Source: Streptomyces humicola (GTDB taxonomy: Bacteria > Actinomycetota > Actinomycetes > Streptomycetales > Streptomycetaceae). Taken from it: a stretch of DNA of 64,000 nt. The notes beneath the pieces are model-generated. The model made no database searches and had not been told where the DNA came from. It saw nothing but the letters and a program-made list of their open reading frames with translations. Made by a program: the position numbers and the translations under genes. The stretch is from contig NZ_JANFNG010000018.1 of assembly GCF_024436035.1 (NCBI RefSeq), positions 1-64,000 on the forward strand, in the 5' to 3' direction. Shown in pieces: positions 38,360-47,217 of the stretch; the first letter of the stretch is position 1; every line of letters starts with the position of its first letter.

Positions 38360-39690
38360 GCGACAACCTCACCAAGGGCCCGGCCGAGGCCGGCAGCGAA
38401 GGATCCGGCGTACAGCAGGCCGCGGGCGCGGACGGGGCGGTCGCCGCCCCCTCGGCCGCCGCGGACGCGATCGTGGCGGTCGACCCGCGACTGCTGGTGC
38501 GCGAGGAGGGCTTCGCCGGATACCTCAGGGAGTTCAAGCGCCGGATGCGCAGCGGTGACCTCGGCTCGATGCCGGTCATCGTCGCGCTGATCCTGATCTG
38601 GGGCATCTTCCAGGGCTTGAACAGCTCGTTCCTGTCGGCCAACAACCTGTCGACCGTCGCGTTCAACGTGGTGGGCATCGGCATGATCGCGGTCGGCATC
38701 GTCTTCGTCCTGCTGCTCGGCGAGATCGACCTGTCGGTCTCCTACGTCAGCGGCCTGGCCGGTGCCGTCTTCGCCGTCCTCAGCGTGTATCACGGAGTGC
38801 CGGACTATCTGGCGCTGGTGCTCGGCCTGGTCACCGGCGCCGCGATCGGCGCGCTGCAGGGCTTCTTCTTCGCCAAGGTCGGCGTGCCCGCGTTCGTCGT
38901 CACCCTGGCGGGCTTCCTCGCCTGGAACGGCGCCATGCTGTGGGTGCTCGGCAAGAACGGCACCATCAACCTGCCGACCAACGGGCTCCTCTACAACCTG
39001 TACAACTACACGTTCTCCGACGTCGCGGCGGCCTACGGCCTCGCCCTGATCGGGACCGTGGTCTACCTGGCGGCCTCGCTGTGGGAGACCAGGCGGCGCC
39101 GTTCGGCAGGCGTGCCGTTCCGTCCGCTCAGCGAGATCGTCGTCAAGACCGTGCTGCTCGCGATCGTCGCCTTCGGCGCGGCCGCGGTGCTCAACCAGGC
39201 GTCGGGCCTGCCGTTGTGTGTCTTGATCTTCCTTCTCGTCGTGGTCGGTCTCGACCTGGTGCTGCGGCGCACCGCTTACGGCCGTCAGGTGTTCGCGGTC
39301 GGCGGCGGCATCGAGGCGGCGCGACGGGCGGGCATCAACGTCGCATGGGTCCGCATCTCGGTCTTCATGATCTCCGGCACGATGGCGGCGCTCGGCGGCA
39401 TGTTCCTCGCCGGACAGGTCAACTCCGCCCAGTCGACCCAGGGCGGCGGCAACACCCTGATGGAGGCGATCGCCGCGGCTGTCATCGGCGGGACGAGCCT
39501 GTTCGGCGGCCGGGGCAAGACCTGGTCCGCTCTGCTCGGTGCGCTGGTGATCGTCTCCATCCAGCAGGGCATGTACATCCTCAACCTCAACACCGCGATC
39601 CAGTACATGATCACCGGTGCGGTGCTGCTGGCCGCGGTGGTGGTGGACTCCGTCTCCCGCAGGACCCAGAAGGCCTCCGGCCGCGCGTAG
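38356..39690 (+). CDS. xylH: sugar ABC transporter permease XylH
   Basis: A 444-residue BPD_transp_2-family permease. A ~75-residue soluble N-terminus is followed by about ten hydrophobic helices with LLGEIDLSVSYVSGLAGA and AIAAAVIGGTSLFGGRGK, hallmarks of the xylose/ribose permease group. The start overlaps the xylG stop (GTGA). Operon ends at a clear terminator. Sugar assigned from synteny with S. coelicolor xylFGH. Confidence 0.92.
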   Translation: MSDNLTKGPAEAGSEGSGVQQAAGADGAVAAPSAAADAIVAVDPRLLVREEGFAGYLREFKRRMRSGDLGSMPVIVALILIWGIFQGLNSSFLSANNLSTVAFNVVGIGMIAVGIVFVLLLGEIDLSVSYVSGLAGAVFAVLSVYHGVPDYLALVLGLVTGAAIGALQGFFFAKVGVPAFVVTLAGFLAWNGAMLWVLGKNGTINLPTNGLLYNLYNYTFSDVAAAYGLALIGTVVYLAASLWETRRRRSAGVPFRPLSEIVVKTVLLAIVAFGAAAVLNQASGLPLCVLIFLLVVVGLDLVLRRTAYGRQVFAVGGGIEAARRAGINVAWVRISVFMISGTMAALGGMFLAGQVNSAQSTQGGGNTLMEAIAAAVIGGTSLFGGRGKTWSALLGALVIVSIQQGMYILNLNTAIQYMITGAVLLAAVVVDSVSRRTQKASGRA

Positions 39691-39714
39691 CGCGCGCTCG
39701 TGCCTATACGCAGG

Positions 39715-39744
39715 CGACCGGCCCGGAACCCTCCGGGCCGGTCG
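39715..39744 (+). terminator. terminator hairpin after xylH
   Basis: Perfect 13-bp stem (39715-39727 with 39732-39744), ACCC loop, then TTGG; 25 bp past the xylH stop. Confidence 0.88.
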
Positions 39745-40005
39745 TTGGCCTGACGACGCGCGCGAGGCAGCCGGGCCGTGGATGGGGCGGTGCCCGCGGT
39801 GTCGCCTCGCGGGCGGAGAAGTCAGGCAGGGCTGCGCTGTCTGCGTCTTCGTCTTCGTCGGTCTGCGTCCTTGCAGGTACGCCCGGGTGACGTAGCTCGC
39901 ACGGGCCGACCGGCGACGCCGAGAACGCACTACTAGACTCGGCTGACCGATGTTTTCGTCAGGCCCGACGATCTCGGCCGGCCAACCGCGAACAAGGAGG
40001 CACGG

Positions 40006-41925
40006 GTGGCGTTGCTGACCCGCATCAAGGGACCGCGCGACCTCGACCGGCTCAATCAGGAGCAGCTGGTCGAGTTGGCGGGCGAGATCCGGAGCTTCCT
40101 GGTGGACGCGGTCTCCAAGACCGGCGGGCACCTGGGCCCGAACCTCGGTGTGGTCGAGCTCACCATCGCCCTGCACCGCGTCTTCCGTTCGCCCAGGGAC
40201 AAGGTGCTCTTCGACACCGGCCACCAGTGCTACGTGCACAAGCTGCTCACCGGCCGCCAGGACTTCTCCAAATTGAAGAAGAAGGGCGGTTTGTCCGGTT
40301 ACCCGTCGCGGGCCGAGTCCGAGCACGATGTGATCGAGAACTCGCATGCCTCGACCGTGCTGGGCTGGGCGGACGGCCTGGCGAAGGCCAACGAGGTGCT
40401 GGGCCGGACCGACCACGTCGTCGCCGTGATCGGTGACGGTGCGCTGACCGGGGGCATGGCCTGGGAGGCGCTCAACAACATCGCCGCGGCCAAGGACCGC
40501 CCGCTGGTCATCGTCGTCAACGACAACGAGCGCTCCTACGCACCGACCATCGGCGGCCTCGCCAACCACCTGGCGACCCTGCGCACCACCGACGGCTACG
40601 AACGCTTCCTCGCCCGCGGCAAGGAGATGCTGGAGCGCACGCCCGTCATCGGCCAGCCGCTCTACGAGACGCTGCACGGCGCCAAGAAGGGGCTGAAGGA
40701 CTTCATCGCCCCGCAGGGCATGTTCGAGGACCTGGGCCTGAAGTACGTCGGCCCGATCGACGGCCACGACATCGCCGCCGTCGAGTCCGCGCTGCAGCGG
40801 GCCAAGCGCTTCGGCGGTCCGGTCATCGTGCACTGCCTCACCCAGAAGGGCCGCGGCTACCAGCCGGCCGAGCAGGACGAGGCCGACCGCTTCCACGGCA
40901 TCGGCCCCATCCACCCCGACACCGGACTGCCCATCTCCTCCGGCGGCGCCGACTGGACGTCGGTCTTCGGAGAGGAGATGGTCAAGCTCGGCCACGAGCG
41001 CGAGGACATCGTCGCGATCACCGCGGCAATGCTGCAGCCCGTCGGCCTCGAAGGGTTCGCCAAGGCGTTCCCCGACCGGGTCTACGACGTCGGCATCGCC
41101 GAGCAGCACGCGGCGGTCTCCGCCGCGGGGCTCGCCACCGGCGGCCTGCACCCGGTGGTCGCCGTCTACGCCACCTTCCTCAACCGCGCCTTCGACCAGG
41201 TGCTGATGGATGTCGCCCTGCACAAGTGCGGCGTCACCTTCGTCCTCGACCGTTCGGGTGTCACCGGCAGTGACGGCGCCTCGCACAACGGCATGTGGGA
41301 CATGTCGATCCTGCAGGTGGTCCCGGGCCTCAGGATCGCCGCACCCCGCGACGCCGAACAGGTCCGCCTCCAGCTGCGCGAGGCCATCGAGGTCGACGAT
41401 GCGCCGACCGTGGTCCGCTACTCCAAGGGCACGGTCGGGCCGTCCGTGGAGGCCGTCGGCCGGATCGGCGGGATGGACGTGCTGCGGCACCCCACCGAGT
41501 CCACCGACCGCCCCGATGTGCTGCTGGTCTCGGTCGGCGCACTGGCGCCGATGTGCCTCGAAGCCGCCGAGCTCCTCGACGCCCAGGGCATCTCCAGCAC
41601 CGTCGTCGACCCGCGCTGGGTCAAGCCCGTCGACGAGGCGCTGCCGGGCCTCGCCGCTCAGCACCGCGTCGTCGTCACCGTCGAGGACAACGGGCGCGCC
41701 GGCGGCGTCGGTTCCGCCGTATCGCAGGCGCTGCGGGACGCCGGCGTCGACGTCCCGCTGCGCGACTTCGGGATCCCGCAGCGCTTCCTCGACCACGCCT
41801 CCCGCAAGGAGGTGCTCGCCGAGATCGGCCTCACCGCCCCCGCCATCGCGCGTCAGGTGACCGGTCTGGTGGCCAGGCTCGAAGGCCGCTACGAGGACGA
41901 GCCGGCCGAGGTCTCCCGGGACTGA
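40006..41925 (+). CDS. dxs: 1-deoxy-D-xylulose-5-phosphate synthase
   Basis: A 639-residue thiamine-diphosphate enzyme condensing pyruvate and glyceraldehyde-3-phosphate, the entry step of the MEP isoprenoid pathway. [18 protein letters not shown] (ThDP/Mg motif, about 143-160), [27 protein letters not shown] (catalytic Glu) and [15 protein letters not shown] are all present. GTG at 40006 with ACAAGGAGG upstream. Stands alone between two strong terminators; a TAGACT hexamer at about 39934 may be its -10. Confidence 0.97.
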   Translation: MALLTRIKGPRDLDRLNQEQLVELAGEIRSFLVDAVSKTGGHLGPNLGVVELTIALHRVFRSPRDKVLFDTGHQCYVHKLLTGRQDFSKLKKKGGLSGYPSRAESEHDVIENSHASTVLGWADGLAKANEVLGRTDHVVAVIGDGALTGGMAWEALNNIAAAKDRPLVIVVNDNERSYAPTIGGLANHLATLRTTDGYERFLARGKEMLERTPVIGQPLYETLHGAKKGLKDFIAPQGMFEDLGLKYVGPIDGHDIAAVESALQRAKRFGGPVIVHCLTQKGRGYQPAEQDEADRFHGIGPIHPDTGLPISSGGADWTSVFGEEMVKLGHEREDIVAITAAMLQPVGLEGFAKAFPDRVYDVGIAEQHAAVSAAGLATGGLHPVVAVYATFLNRAFDQVLMDVALHKCGVTFVLDRSGVTGSDGASHNGMWDMSILQVVPGLRIAAPRDAEQVRLQLREAIEVDDAPTVVRYSKGTVGPSVEAVGRIGGMDVLRHPTESTDRPDVLLVSVGALAPMCLEAAELLDAQGISSTVVDPRWVKPVDEALPGLAAQHRVVVTVEDNGRAGGVGSAVSQALRDAGVDVPLRDFGIPQRFLDHASRKEVLAEIGLTAPAIARQVTGLVARLEGRYEDEPAEVSRD

Positions 41926-41957
41926 TCCCGCGCCCCTCCGCACCCTTACGCTCCGAC

Positions 41958-42013
41958 ACGCCGATGGGCCGGGCTGACCACTCCTTCGGGTGGTCAGCCC
42001 GGCCCATCGGCGT
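41958..42013 (+). terminator. strong terminator hairpin after dxs
   Basis: A 24-bp perfect stem (41958-41981 with 41990-42013) encloses the loop TCCTTCGG. It is the longest perfect hairpin in the window and lies 32 bp past the dxs stop. Confidence 0.95.
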
Positions 42014-42113
42014 AACCGTCCGAGCGCCCTTTCCGGTGACAGGGCGTCGAGGGTGCTGGGATGGCCGACTGCGGTCCTCACGATGTGAGCAGGCCAACTG
42101 CGGAGGTGCGTCG

Positions 42114-43634
42114 ATGCCCACGGAAACACCCCAGCCGGCGGAGGGGAACCACGAACGGAGCGCACGGTTGCGCACATTGCTGCGGACCAAGTCCGTCGAG
42201 CAGTCGATCACCGACACCGAGGAACCCGCACACGCGCTCCGCAAGTCGCTCTCCGCCCTCGATCTGACGGTCTTCGGGGTCGGCGTGATCATCGGCACCG
42301 GCATCTTCGTCCTCACCGGTCAGGTCGCCAGGAACTACGCCGGGCCCGCCACGGCGCTCGCTTTCGTCGCCGCGGGAGTGGCCTGCGCACTTGCCGCGCT
42401 CTGCTACGCCGAGTTCGCCTCCACCCTCCCGGTCGCCGGATCCGCCTACACCTTCTCGTACGCGTCGATCGGTGAACTGCCCGCCTGGATCATCGGCTGG
42501 GACCTGGTACTGGAGTTCGCACTCGGCTGTGCCGTCGTCGCCGTCGGCTGGTCCGGCTACATCCGCTCGCTGCTCGGCACCGCGGGATACCCGATGCCCC
42601 GGGCCCTGTCCGGGAGCGAGTCGGGTGGCTTCGACCTGCTCGCCTTCGCACTCGTCCTCGTGATCACCGGGGTGCTCGTCGCCGGGATGAAGCTGTCCGC
42701 CCGCGTCACCTCCGTGATCGTGGCGATCAAGGTGACCGTCGTCCTGCTCGTGATCATTGCCGGGGCGTTCTACCTCTCGGGCGCCAACTACCGGCCGTTC
42801 CTGCCGCCCGCCCGGCCGTCCACCGGGGCCAGGGCCGGTCTGGGCGCGCCGCTGGTGCAGGTGATCTCCGGGTACAAACCGACGATGTTCGGCGTCATGG
42901 GCATCTTCACCGCCGCCGCAGTGGTGTTCTTCGCCTTCATCGGCTTCGACATCGTCGCGACCGCCGCAGAGGAGACCAACAACCCGCAACGGGACATGCC
43001 GCGCGGCATCCTCGGCTCGCTCGCCATCTGTACCACGCTCTACGTCGCCGTGTCGGTCATCGTCACCGGCATGCAGAAATACACCGCCCTCTCGGTGGAC
43101 GCCCCGCTCGCCGGTGCCTTCAAGGCGGTCGGCGCACCCGTCTGGGCCGGGGTGATCAGCTTCGGCGCCGCGGTGGGACTCACCTCGGTGTGCATGATCC
43201 TCCTGCTCGGGCAGAGCCGCGTCTTCTTCGCGATGAGCCGTGACGGGCTGCTGCCGAGGTTCTTCTCCCAGGTCCACCCGCGGTTCGGCACGCCCTACCG
43301 CTCCACGGTGCTGCTCGGCGTCGTCGTCGCGGTCGTCGCCGGGTTCACCAGCATCGCCGAGCTGTCGGAGCTGGTGAATATCGGCACGCTCTTCGCGTTC
43401 GTCGTGGTCGCACTCGGCGTCATCGTCCTGCGCCGCACCCGGCCCGATCTGCCGCGCACCTTCCGTACCCCCCTGGTACCGCTCATCCCCGTGCTCTCGG
43501 TGCTCGCCTCCCTCTGGCTGATGGTGAACCTGCCGGCGGAGACGTGGGTGCGGTTCGTGATCTGGATGGCGCTCGGGTTCGTCGTGTACTTCCTGTACGG
43601 GCAGCGGCACAGCCGGGTCGGCGCGTCCGCCTGA
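42114..43634 (+). CDS. APC-family amino acid permease (cationic amino acid transporter type)
   Basis: A 506-residue permease with 12 or more hydrophobic segments. Helix 1 shows [15 protein letters not shown], the unwound substrate loop of APC transporters. [34 protein letters not shown] and [28 protein letters not shown] place it in the CAT/YfnA group. A ~60-residue soluble N-terminus precedes helix 1. ATG at 42114 with CGGAGG upstream. Same position as the permease following dxs in S. coelicolor. Amino-acid specificity unknown. Confidence 0.9.
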   Translation: MPTETPQPAEGNHERSARLRTLLRTKSVEQSITDTEEPAHALRKSLSALDLTVFGVGVIIGTGIFVLTGQVARNYAGPATALAFVAAGVACALAALCYAEFASTLPVAGSAYTFSYASIGELPAWIIGWDLVLEFALGCAVVAVGWSGYIRSLLGTAGYPMPRALSGSESGGFDLLAFALVLVITGVLVAGMKLSARVTSVIVAIKVTVVLLVIIAGAFYLSGANYRPFLPPARPSTGARAGLGAPLVQVISGYKPTMFGVMGIFTAAAVVFFAFIGFDIVATAAEETNNPQRDMPRGILGSLAICTTLYVAVSVIVTGMQKYTALSVDAPLAGAFKAVGAPVWAGVISFGAAVGLTSVCMILLLGQSRVFFAMSRDGLLPRFFSQVHPRFGTPYRSTVLLGVVVAVVAGFTSIAELSELVNIGTLFAFVVVALGVIVLRRTRPDLPRTFRTPLVPLIPVLSVLASLWLMVNLPAETWVRFVIWMALGFVVYFLYGQRHSRVGASA

Positions 43635-43702
43635 CCGGGAGACCTCCTCCGGCCGGTAAACCTCCTTTCGGGCGTTCCGGGGCGGCCGGTACGTTGGAAC
43701 GC

Positions 43703-45244
43703 ATGCCGTCCGTGCCCCATATCACCGCAGCGAAGCTGCCTTCGCAGCGGGGAGTGGTACGGAGGAGCCCGGTCTCGGTGATCCGGCGGCCGGCGGCCGG
43801 CGGCGGTCACCGCTTCTGGGTACGGCTGCTGCCCGTCCTGGCGGCGCTCGCCGTCCTCACCCACCTGCCGTCCTTCCTGCGCACCGTATGGAACCCGGAC
43901 GAGGGGTTCCTCGCCACGCAGGCGCGCCTGCTGGCCCACGGCGGCGTCCTCTACGAGACGGTCGTCGACCGCAAGCCGCCGATACTGCCGTGGCTGTACG
44001 AGGCGCTGCTCGGCGCGTTCGGCTACGGCTCGCTGTGGCCGCTGCGGACGGCGGCGCTCCTCGCCCATATCGCCACGGCCGCACTGCTCGCCTCCACGGC
44101 GCGTCGCCGCTGGGGTGGGCGGGCCGGCGTGGCGGCAGGCGCCGGGTACCTGCTCGTCTCGGCGGGCCTCGCTCCGGCGGACACGCAGGCGGCCACCTTC
44201 GAGGTCTTCATGCTGCCGTGGACGGCCGCGGCCTTCTGGTGCGCGGACCGCCGCCGGTGGATGTGCGCTGGGCTAGCGGCCGCCGGGGCGGCGCTGACGA
44301 AGCAGACGGGCGGCGCGGTGCTGCTGCCGTTGGCCTGGATGGCGTGGCGGGCGGCGCGGGGGAGCGGCGAGCACGGCGAGCGGGGCGCACGCCGGGAGCG
44401 CATCCGGGCCAGGACGCGGCTCGCGCTGGGCTTCCTGGTGCCACTGATCGCGGTCGCCGCCGCGCTCGGGCCGGGACGGTTCCTGTTCTGGACGGTCACC
44501 GGATCCGGCTCGTACATCTCGGCGAGCGGTGCATGGCTCGTCGTGGCGGGGCGCGCGCTGGGCAACACGGGCATCCTGCTGGTCTCCTGCGCCGGGCTCG
44601 CCGTACCGGTGGCGTGGCTGGCCGTCCGCAGGAGCCTGCCCGGCGTCGTCGATCTGTGGATATGGCTGGCCGCCTCCGCCATGGCCGTGATCACCGGCTT
44701 CCAGTTCTACGGCCACTACTTTCTGCAGCTGCTGCCGCCGCTGGTGCTGCTCGGCGTCGCGGCCCTGCGCCGGCTGCCGCGCTGGCGCCGCCCCGCTGCG
44801 GCATGGACCGCCCTGGCCGCATGCGGCTTCCTGGCGTGGGGCCTTTCGGTGCCGCGCACGGACCTCGACCACTCCGAGGAGGTCGCGGCGGCGATCGGGC
44901 ACCGCACCACACCCGGCGAGCGGGTTCTGGTGTGGGGCATGCACCCCGAGGAGTACTGGCTCGCCGACCGCATCCCCGCCAGCCGCTATCTGACGGCCGG
45001 TTTCCTCACCAACTTCAGCGGTGGCCGAGGCGACGCCAGGGTCGGCGAGCGCTTTGCGGTGCCGGGGGCATGGCAGGCGTTCCGCCGCGAGATGGCACAG
45101 CACCCCCCCGCGCTGATAGTCGACGATTCACGCGGCGCTCCGTACGGGCCGCGGCACGTGCAGGACTTCAAGAAGTTGCTGGACAGCCAATACCGTCCGG
45201 TCGGCAGCGCGGGCGGCGCGGTGCTCTACGCCCGCAGGCGGTGA
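43703..45244 (+). CDS. GT39/GT83-like integral membrane glycosyltransferase
   Basis: A 513-residue polytopic membrane protein. After a basic N-terminus and helix 1 comes WNPDEGFLATQARLLAHGGVLY, the acidic first-loop motif of polyprenyl-phosphate-dependent (PMT/ArnT-like) glycosyltransferases, followed by VDRKPPILPWLYEALLGAFG. About ten more helices and a soluble C-terminal domain (~120 residues) follow. It would transfer a sugar from a lipid carrier on the outer membrane face. Converges with the next gene, 8 bp between stops. Acceptor unknown. Confidence 0.75.
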   Translation: MPSVPHITAAKLPSQRGVVRRSPVSVIRRPAAGGGHRFWVRLLPVLAALAVLTHLPSFLRTVWNPDEGFLATQARLLAHGGVLYETVVDRKPPILPWLYEALLGAFGYGSLWPLRTAALLAHIATAALLASTARRRWGGRAGVAAGAGYLLVSAGLAPADTQAATFEVFMLPWTAAAFWCADRRRWMCAGLAAAGAALTKQTGGAVLLPLAWMAWRAARGSGEHGERGARRERIRARTRLALGFLVPLIAVAAALGPGRFLFWTVTGSGSYISASGAWLVVAGRALGNTGILLVSCAGLAVPVAWLAVRRSLPGVVDLWIWLAASAMAVITGFQFYGHYFLQLLPPLVLLGVAALRRLPRWRRPAAAWTALAACGFLAWGLSVPRTDLDHSEEVAAAIGHRTTPGERVLVWGMHPEEYWLADRIPASRYLTAGFLTNFSGGRGDARVGERFAVPGAWQAFRREMAQHPPALIVDDSRGAPYGPRHVQDFKKLLDSQYRPVGSAGGAVLYARRR

Positions 45245-45252
45245 CGGACGGG

Positions 45253-45660
45253 TCAGCCGCGCACCGCCCTCGGGCCGGCGCACCGTGCGCCGAGCGCGGC
45301 AGCGCGGGCGCGCAGCTGCCGGTCGGCGGTGATCAGCAGCAGCGGCCGCCCGGGTGTCTCGCGGGCGGCGTGTGCGAGCAGCTCCACGATGAGGTCGTCT
45401 CCGCTGCCGTCCGCGGCCTCCACTCGCACCCCGTCCACCGGTTGCACGCCGCGGGCCGCGCCCTCCACCACGAGCAGGACGTCGAGCGGTGCCCCGGACG
45501 CCCACGCGGGCACGTCCTCGCGCGCGGGGAGACCGACAGCGGCCAGTGCGGCGAGGGCGTCGCGCAGCCGCTCGGTGGCGCCCCGCCGGTCGCGCCACCA
45601 GCCGTCGGGCACCGATCCGACCGTGTTCGCGGCGTCCACGACAACGAGGGGGAGCTCCAT
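45253..45660 (-). CDS. small PIN/NYN-like domain protein (annotated elsewhere as NTP pyrophosphohydrolase)
   Basis: A 135-residue protein beginning MELPLVVVDAANTVGSVPDGWW. A hydrophobic strand ends in Asp-Ala-Ala-Asn, and later LLLITADRQLRARAAALGA resembles the TxDxxLRxxA motif of YacP/NYN nucleases. Related proteins carry the label NTP pyrophosphohydrolase, which the sequence does not support; a metal-dependent RNase fold is likelier. ATG 45660 is used because the upstream codons read like leader DNA. Alone on the minus strand. Confidence 0.7.
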   Translation of the reverse strand: MELPLVVVDAANTVGSVPDGWWRDRRGATERLRDALAALAAVGLPAREDVPAWASGAPLDVLLVVEGAARGVQPVDGVRVEAADGSGDDLIVELLAHAARETPGRPLLLITADRQLRARAAALGARCAGPRAVRG

Positions 45661-45746
45661 GAGGCCACCCTGCCACGCCGCCCGCATGGCCGGCGGTGGT
45701 ATACAGGCGCGGTACGGCATCGGCAGGAACGGGATTGGGACGCGTG

Positions 45747-46649
45747 ATGGCAGAGTCCAAGGGGCCGCAGGACGCCCAGGGGCAGACGGACCCGAAGGCG
45801 TCGGGCGCGGCGGGTCCCCGGCGCAGCGGGATGGCCCGCTGGCGTCCCTACACCGCCGCGATCGTCGCGGTGGGTGTGATTTTCGCCGCCTCGGCGCTGA
45901 TCGGCATGCAGGTACGGTCCGGCCAGACCGGTAAGGTCACGGTGCCGACGGGCGTGCCGAGTGAGGCTCCTCTCGCCATCGGCATCAACCCGGCGGTGCC
46001 CGTCACGCTCACCGTCTACGAGGACCTGCGCAATCCGCAGTCGCGGATCTTCTACCAGCAGTACGGCTCCACCCTCGACACGATCCTCAACAGCGGTATG
46101 GCGAGGGTTGAGTACCGCTTCGTCACCTCGGTCGACAAGCAGTACGGCGGTGACGGCTCCGTGATGGCAGCCAACGCGGCCGCCTGCGCGCAGGACCAGG
46201 GCAAGGACCAGTTCGTGTCCTTCATGAAGGAGCTGTGGAGCCACCAGCCCGAGCGCCGGCACGACCGCTTCGCCAGCGAGGCGTACCTGGAGAACCTGGC
46301 CAAGAAGGTCAAGCACCTGGATGCCGCGACGTTCGCTCCGTGCGTCCACAACAAGGACCACGTGGGGTGGGTCGACGCCTCGCAGAAGGACTACCTGCGA
46401 GCCGGACTCGGTGAGGTGCCCGTCGTGCAGATCAACGGGCAGACGCTGTACCCGCTGAAGGACAAGATCTCGCCGGCCGGGCTGCAGGAGGCGGTCCGGC
46501 AGGCGGCGGTGAAGGCGCAGAACAGCCTGGCACCCTCCACGTCCCCCTCCTCCTCGCCGTCGCCGTCCGCGTCACGCCCGGCGTCCCCGTCGGCCGCACC
46601 TTCCGCGTCCGCCTCCGCCTCGTCGGCGCCCTCGGGTTCGCCGAGCTGA
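45747..46649 (+). CDS. membrane-anchored thioredoxin-fold protein lacking CXXC
   Basis: A 300-residue DsbA/thioredoxin_4-like protein. A cytoplasmic tail (1-33) and one membrane helix (34-55) lead to an extracellular domain. At the redox site, where relatives read YEDxxCPxC, this has YEDLRNPQSRIF (91-102), with no cysteine. Two cysteines remain, in NAAACAQD and FAPCVHNK, which may pair. PVVQINGQTLYP gives the cis-Pro loop. The C-terminus (~255-300) is Ser/Pro/Ala-rich, a wall-spanning or O-glycosylated tail. Start ATG 45747 (GTG 45744 also possible). Not a standard oxidoreductase. Confidence 0.82.
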   Translation: MAESKGPQDAQGQTDPKASGAAGPRRSGMARWRPYTAAIVAVGVIFAASALIGMQVRSGQTGKVTVPTGVPSEAPLAIGINPAVPVTLTVYEDLRNPQSRIFYQQYGSTLDTILNSGMARVEYRFVTSVDKQYGGDGSVMAANAAACAQDQGKDQFVSFMKELWSHQPERRHDRFASEAYLENLAKKVKHLDAATFAPCVHNKDHVGWVDASQKDYLRAGLGEVPVVQINGQTLYPLKDKISPAGLQEAVRQAAVKAQNSLAPSTSPSSSPSPSASRPASPSAAPSASASASSAPSGSPS

Positions 46650-46687
46650 CGGCTGCGCTGTCGGACCCCGGTGCCAGACTGAGCGTC

Positions 46688-47104
46688 ATGGCGACCTGGC
46701 AGCAGTTCGAAGAGGAAGCACCGCGGCTTGCTGCCGCCGTGCGGGCGCGTTTCGAGGCTCATCGGCATCACGTGCTGGCCACCCTGCGCAAGGACGGATC
46801 CCCGCGGGTGAGCGGCACGGAGGCCCGCATACGGGATGGGCAGCTCACGCTCGGTTCGATGCCGGGTGCGGTCAAGGCACGGGATCTGCGGCGCGACGCG
46901 CGGTTCGCCCTCCATGCCAATCCCGGGGACGGTTCGATGGACGGCGGTGACGCCAAGGTGGCGGGCCGGGCCGTGGAGGTCGCGGATCACGCATTCCGGC
47001 TCGAGCTGACGGAGGCCGTGCTGACCTCCGTCCAGGACGGCGAACGCCTGCTCATACAGCTGTGGCGCCCGGGCAGCGCCGTCCGCGAGATACGCCGTAG
47101 CTGA
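46688..47104 (+). CDS. pyridoxamine 5'-phosphate oxidase family protein
   Basis: A 138-residue split-barrel flavin/F420 or heme-type protein. HHVLATLRKDGSPRVSGTEARIRDGQLTLG is the first strand set, with KARDLRRDARFALHA following. It is shorter than true PdxH and lacks its PLP-specific C-terminus, so it is more likely an FDOR-type reductase or binding protein. ATG at 46688, 38 bp after the thioredoxin-like gene. Ends at a bidirectional terminator shared with fadB. Confidence 0.82.
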   Translation: MATWQQFEEEAPRLAAAVRARFEAHRHHVLATLRKDGSPRVSGTEARIRDGQLTLGSMPGAVKARDLRRDARFALHANPGDGSMDGGDAKVAGRAVEVADHAFRLELTEAVLTSVQDGERLLIQLWRPGSAVREIRRS

Positions 47105-47159
47105 AGGCACCCGGAGTCGTCCGGCGGCTTCCGGAGAGATCCGGGCCCGGGCAGGCGCA

Positions 47160-47195
47160 AGGGCCGCCCGGGACGGTGAAGTCCCGGGCGGCCCT
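47160..47195. terminator. bidirectional terminator between convergent genes
   Basis: Perfect 15-bp stem (47160-47174 with 47181-47195) around GGTGAA, midway between the PNPOx-family gene and fadB. Confidence 0.88.
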
Positions 47196-47217
47196 CGCAA
47201 CCGGCCTGCGGCCCCCG

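Noticed and set aside
38329-42177. 1282-codon minus-strand open frame across xylH and dxs
   Set aside because: It spans two well-supported plus-strand genes and a terminator; the translation is a typical antisense artefact.
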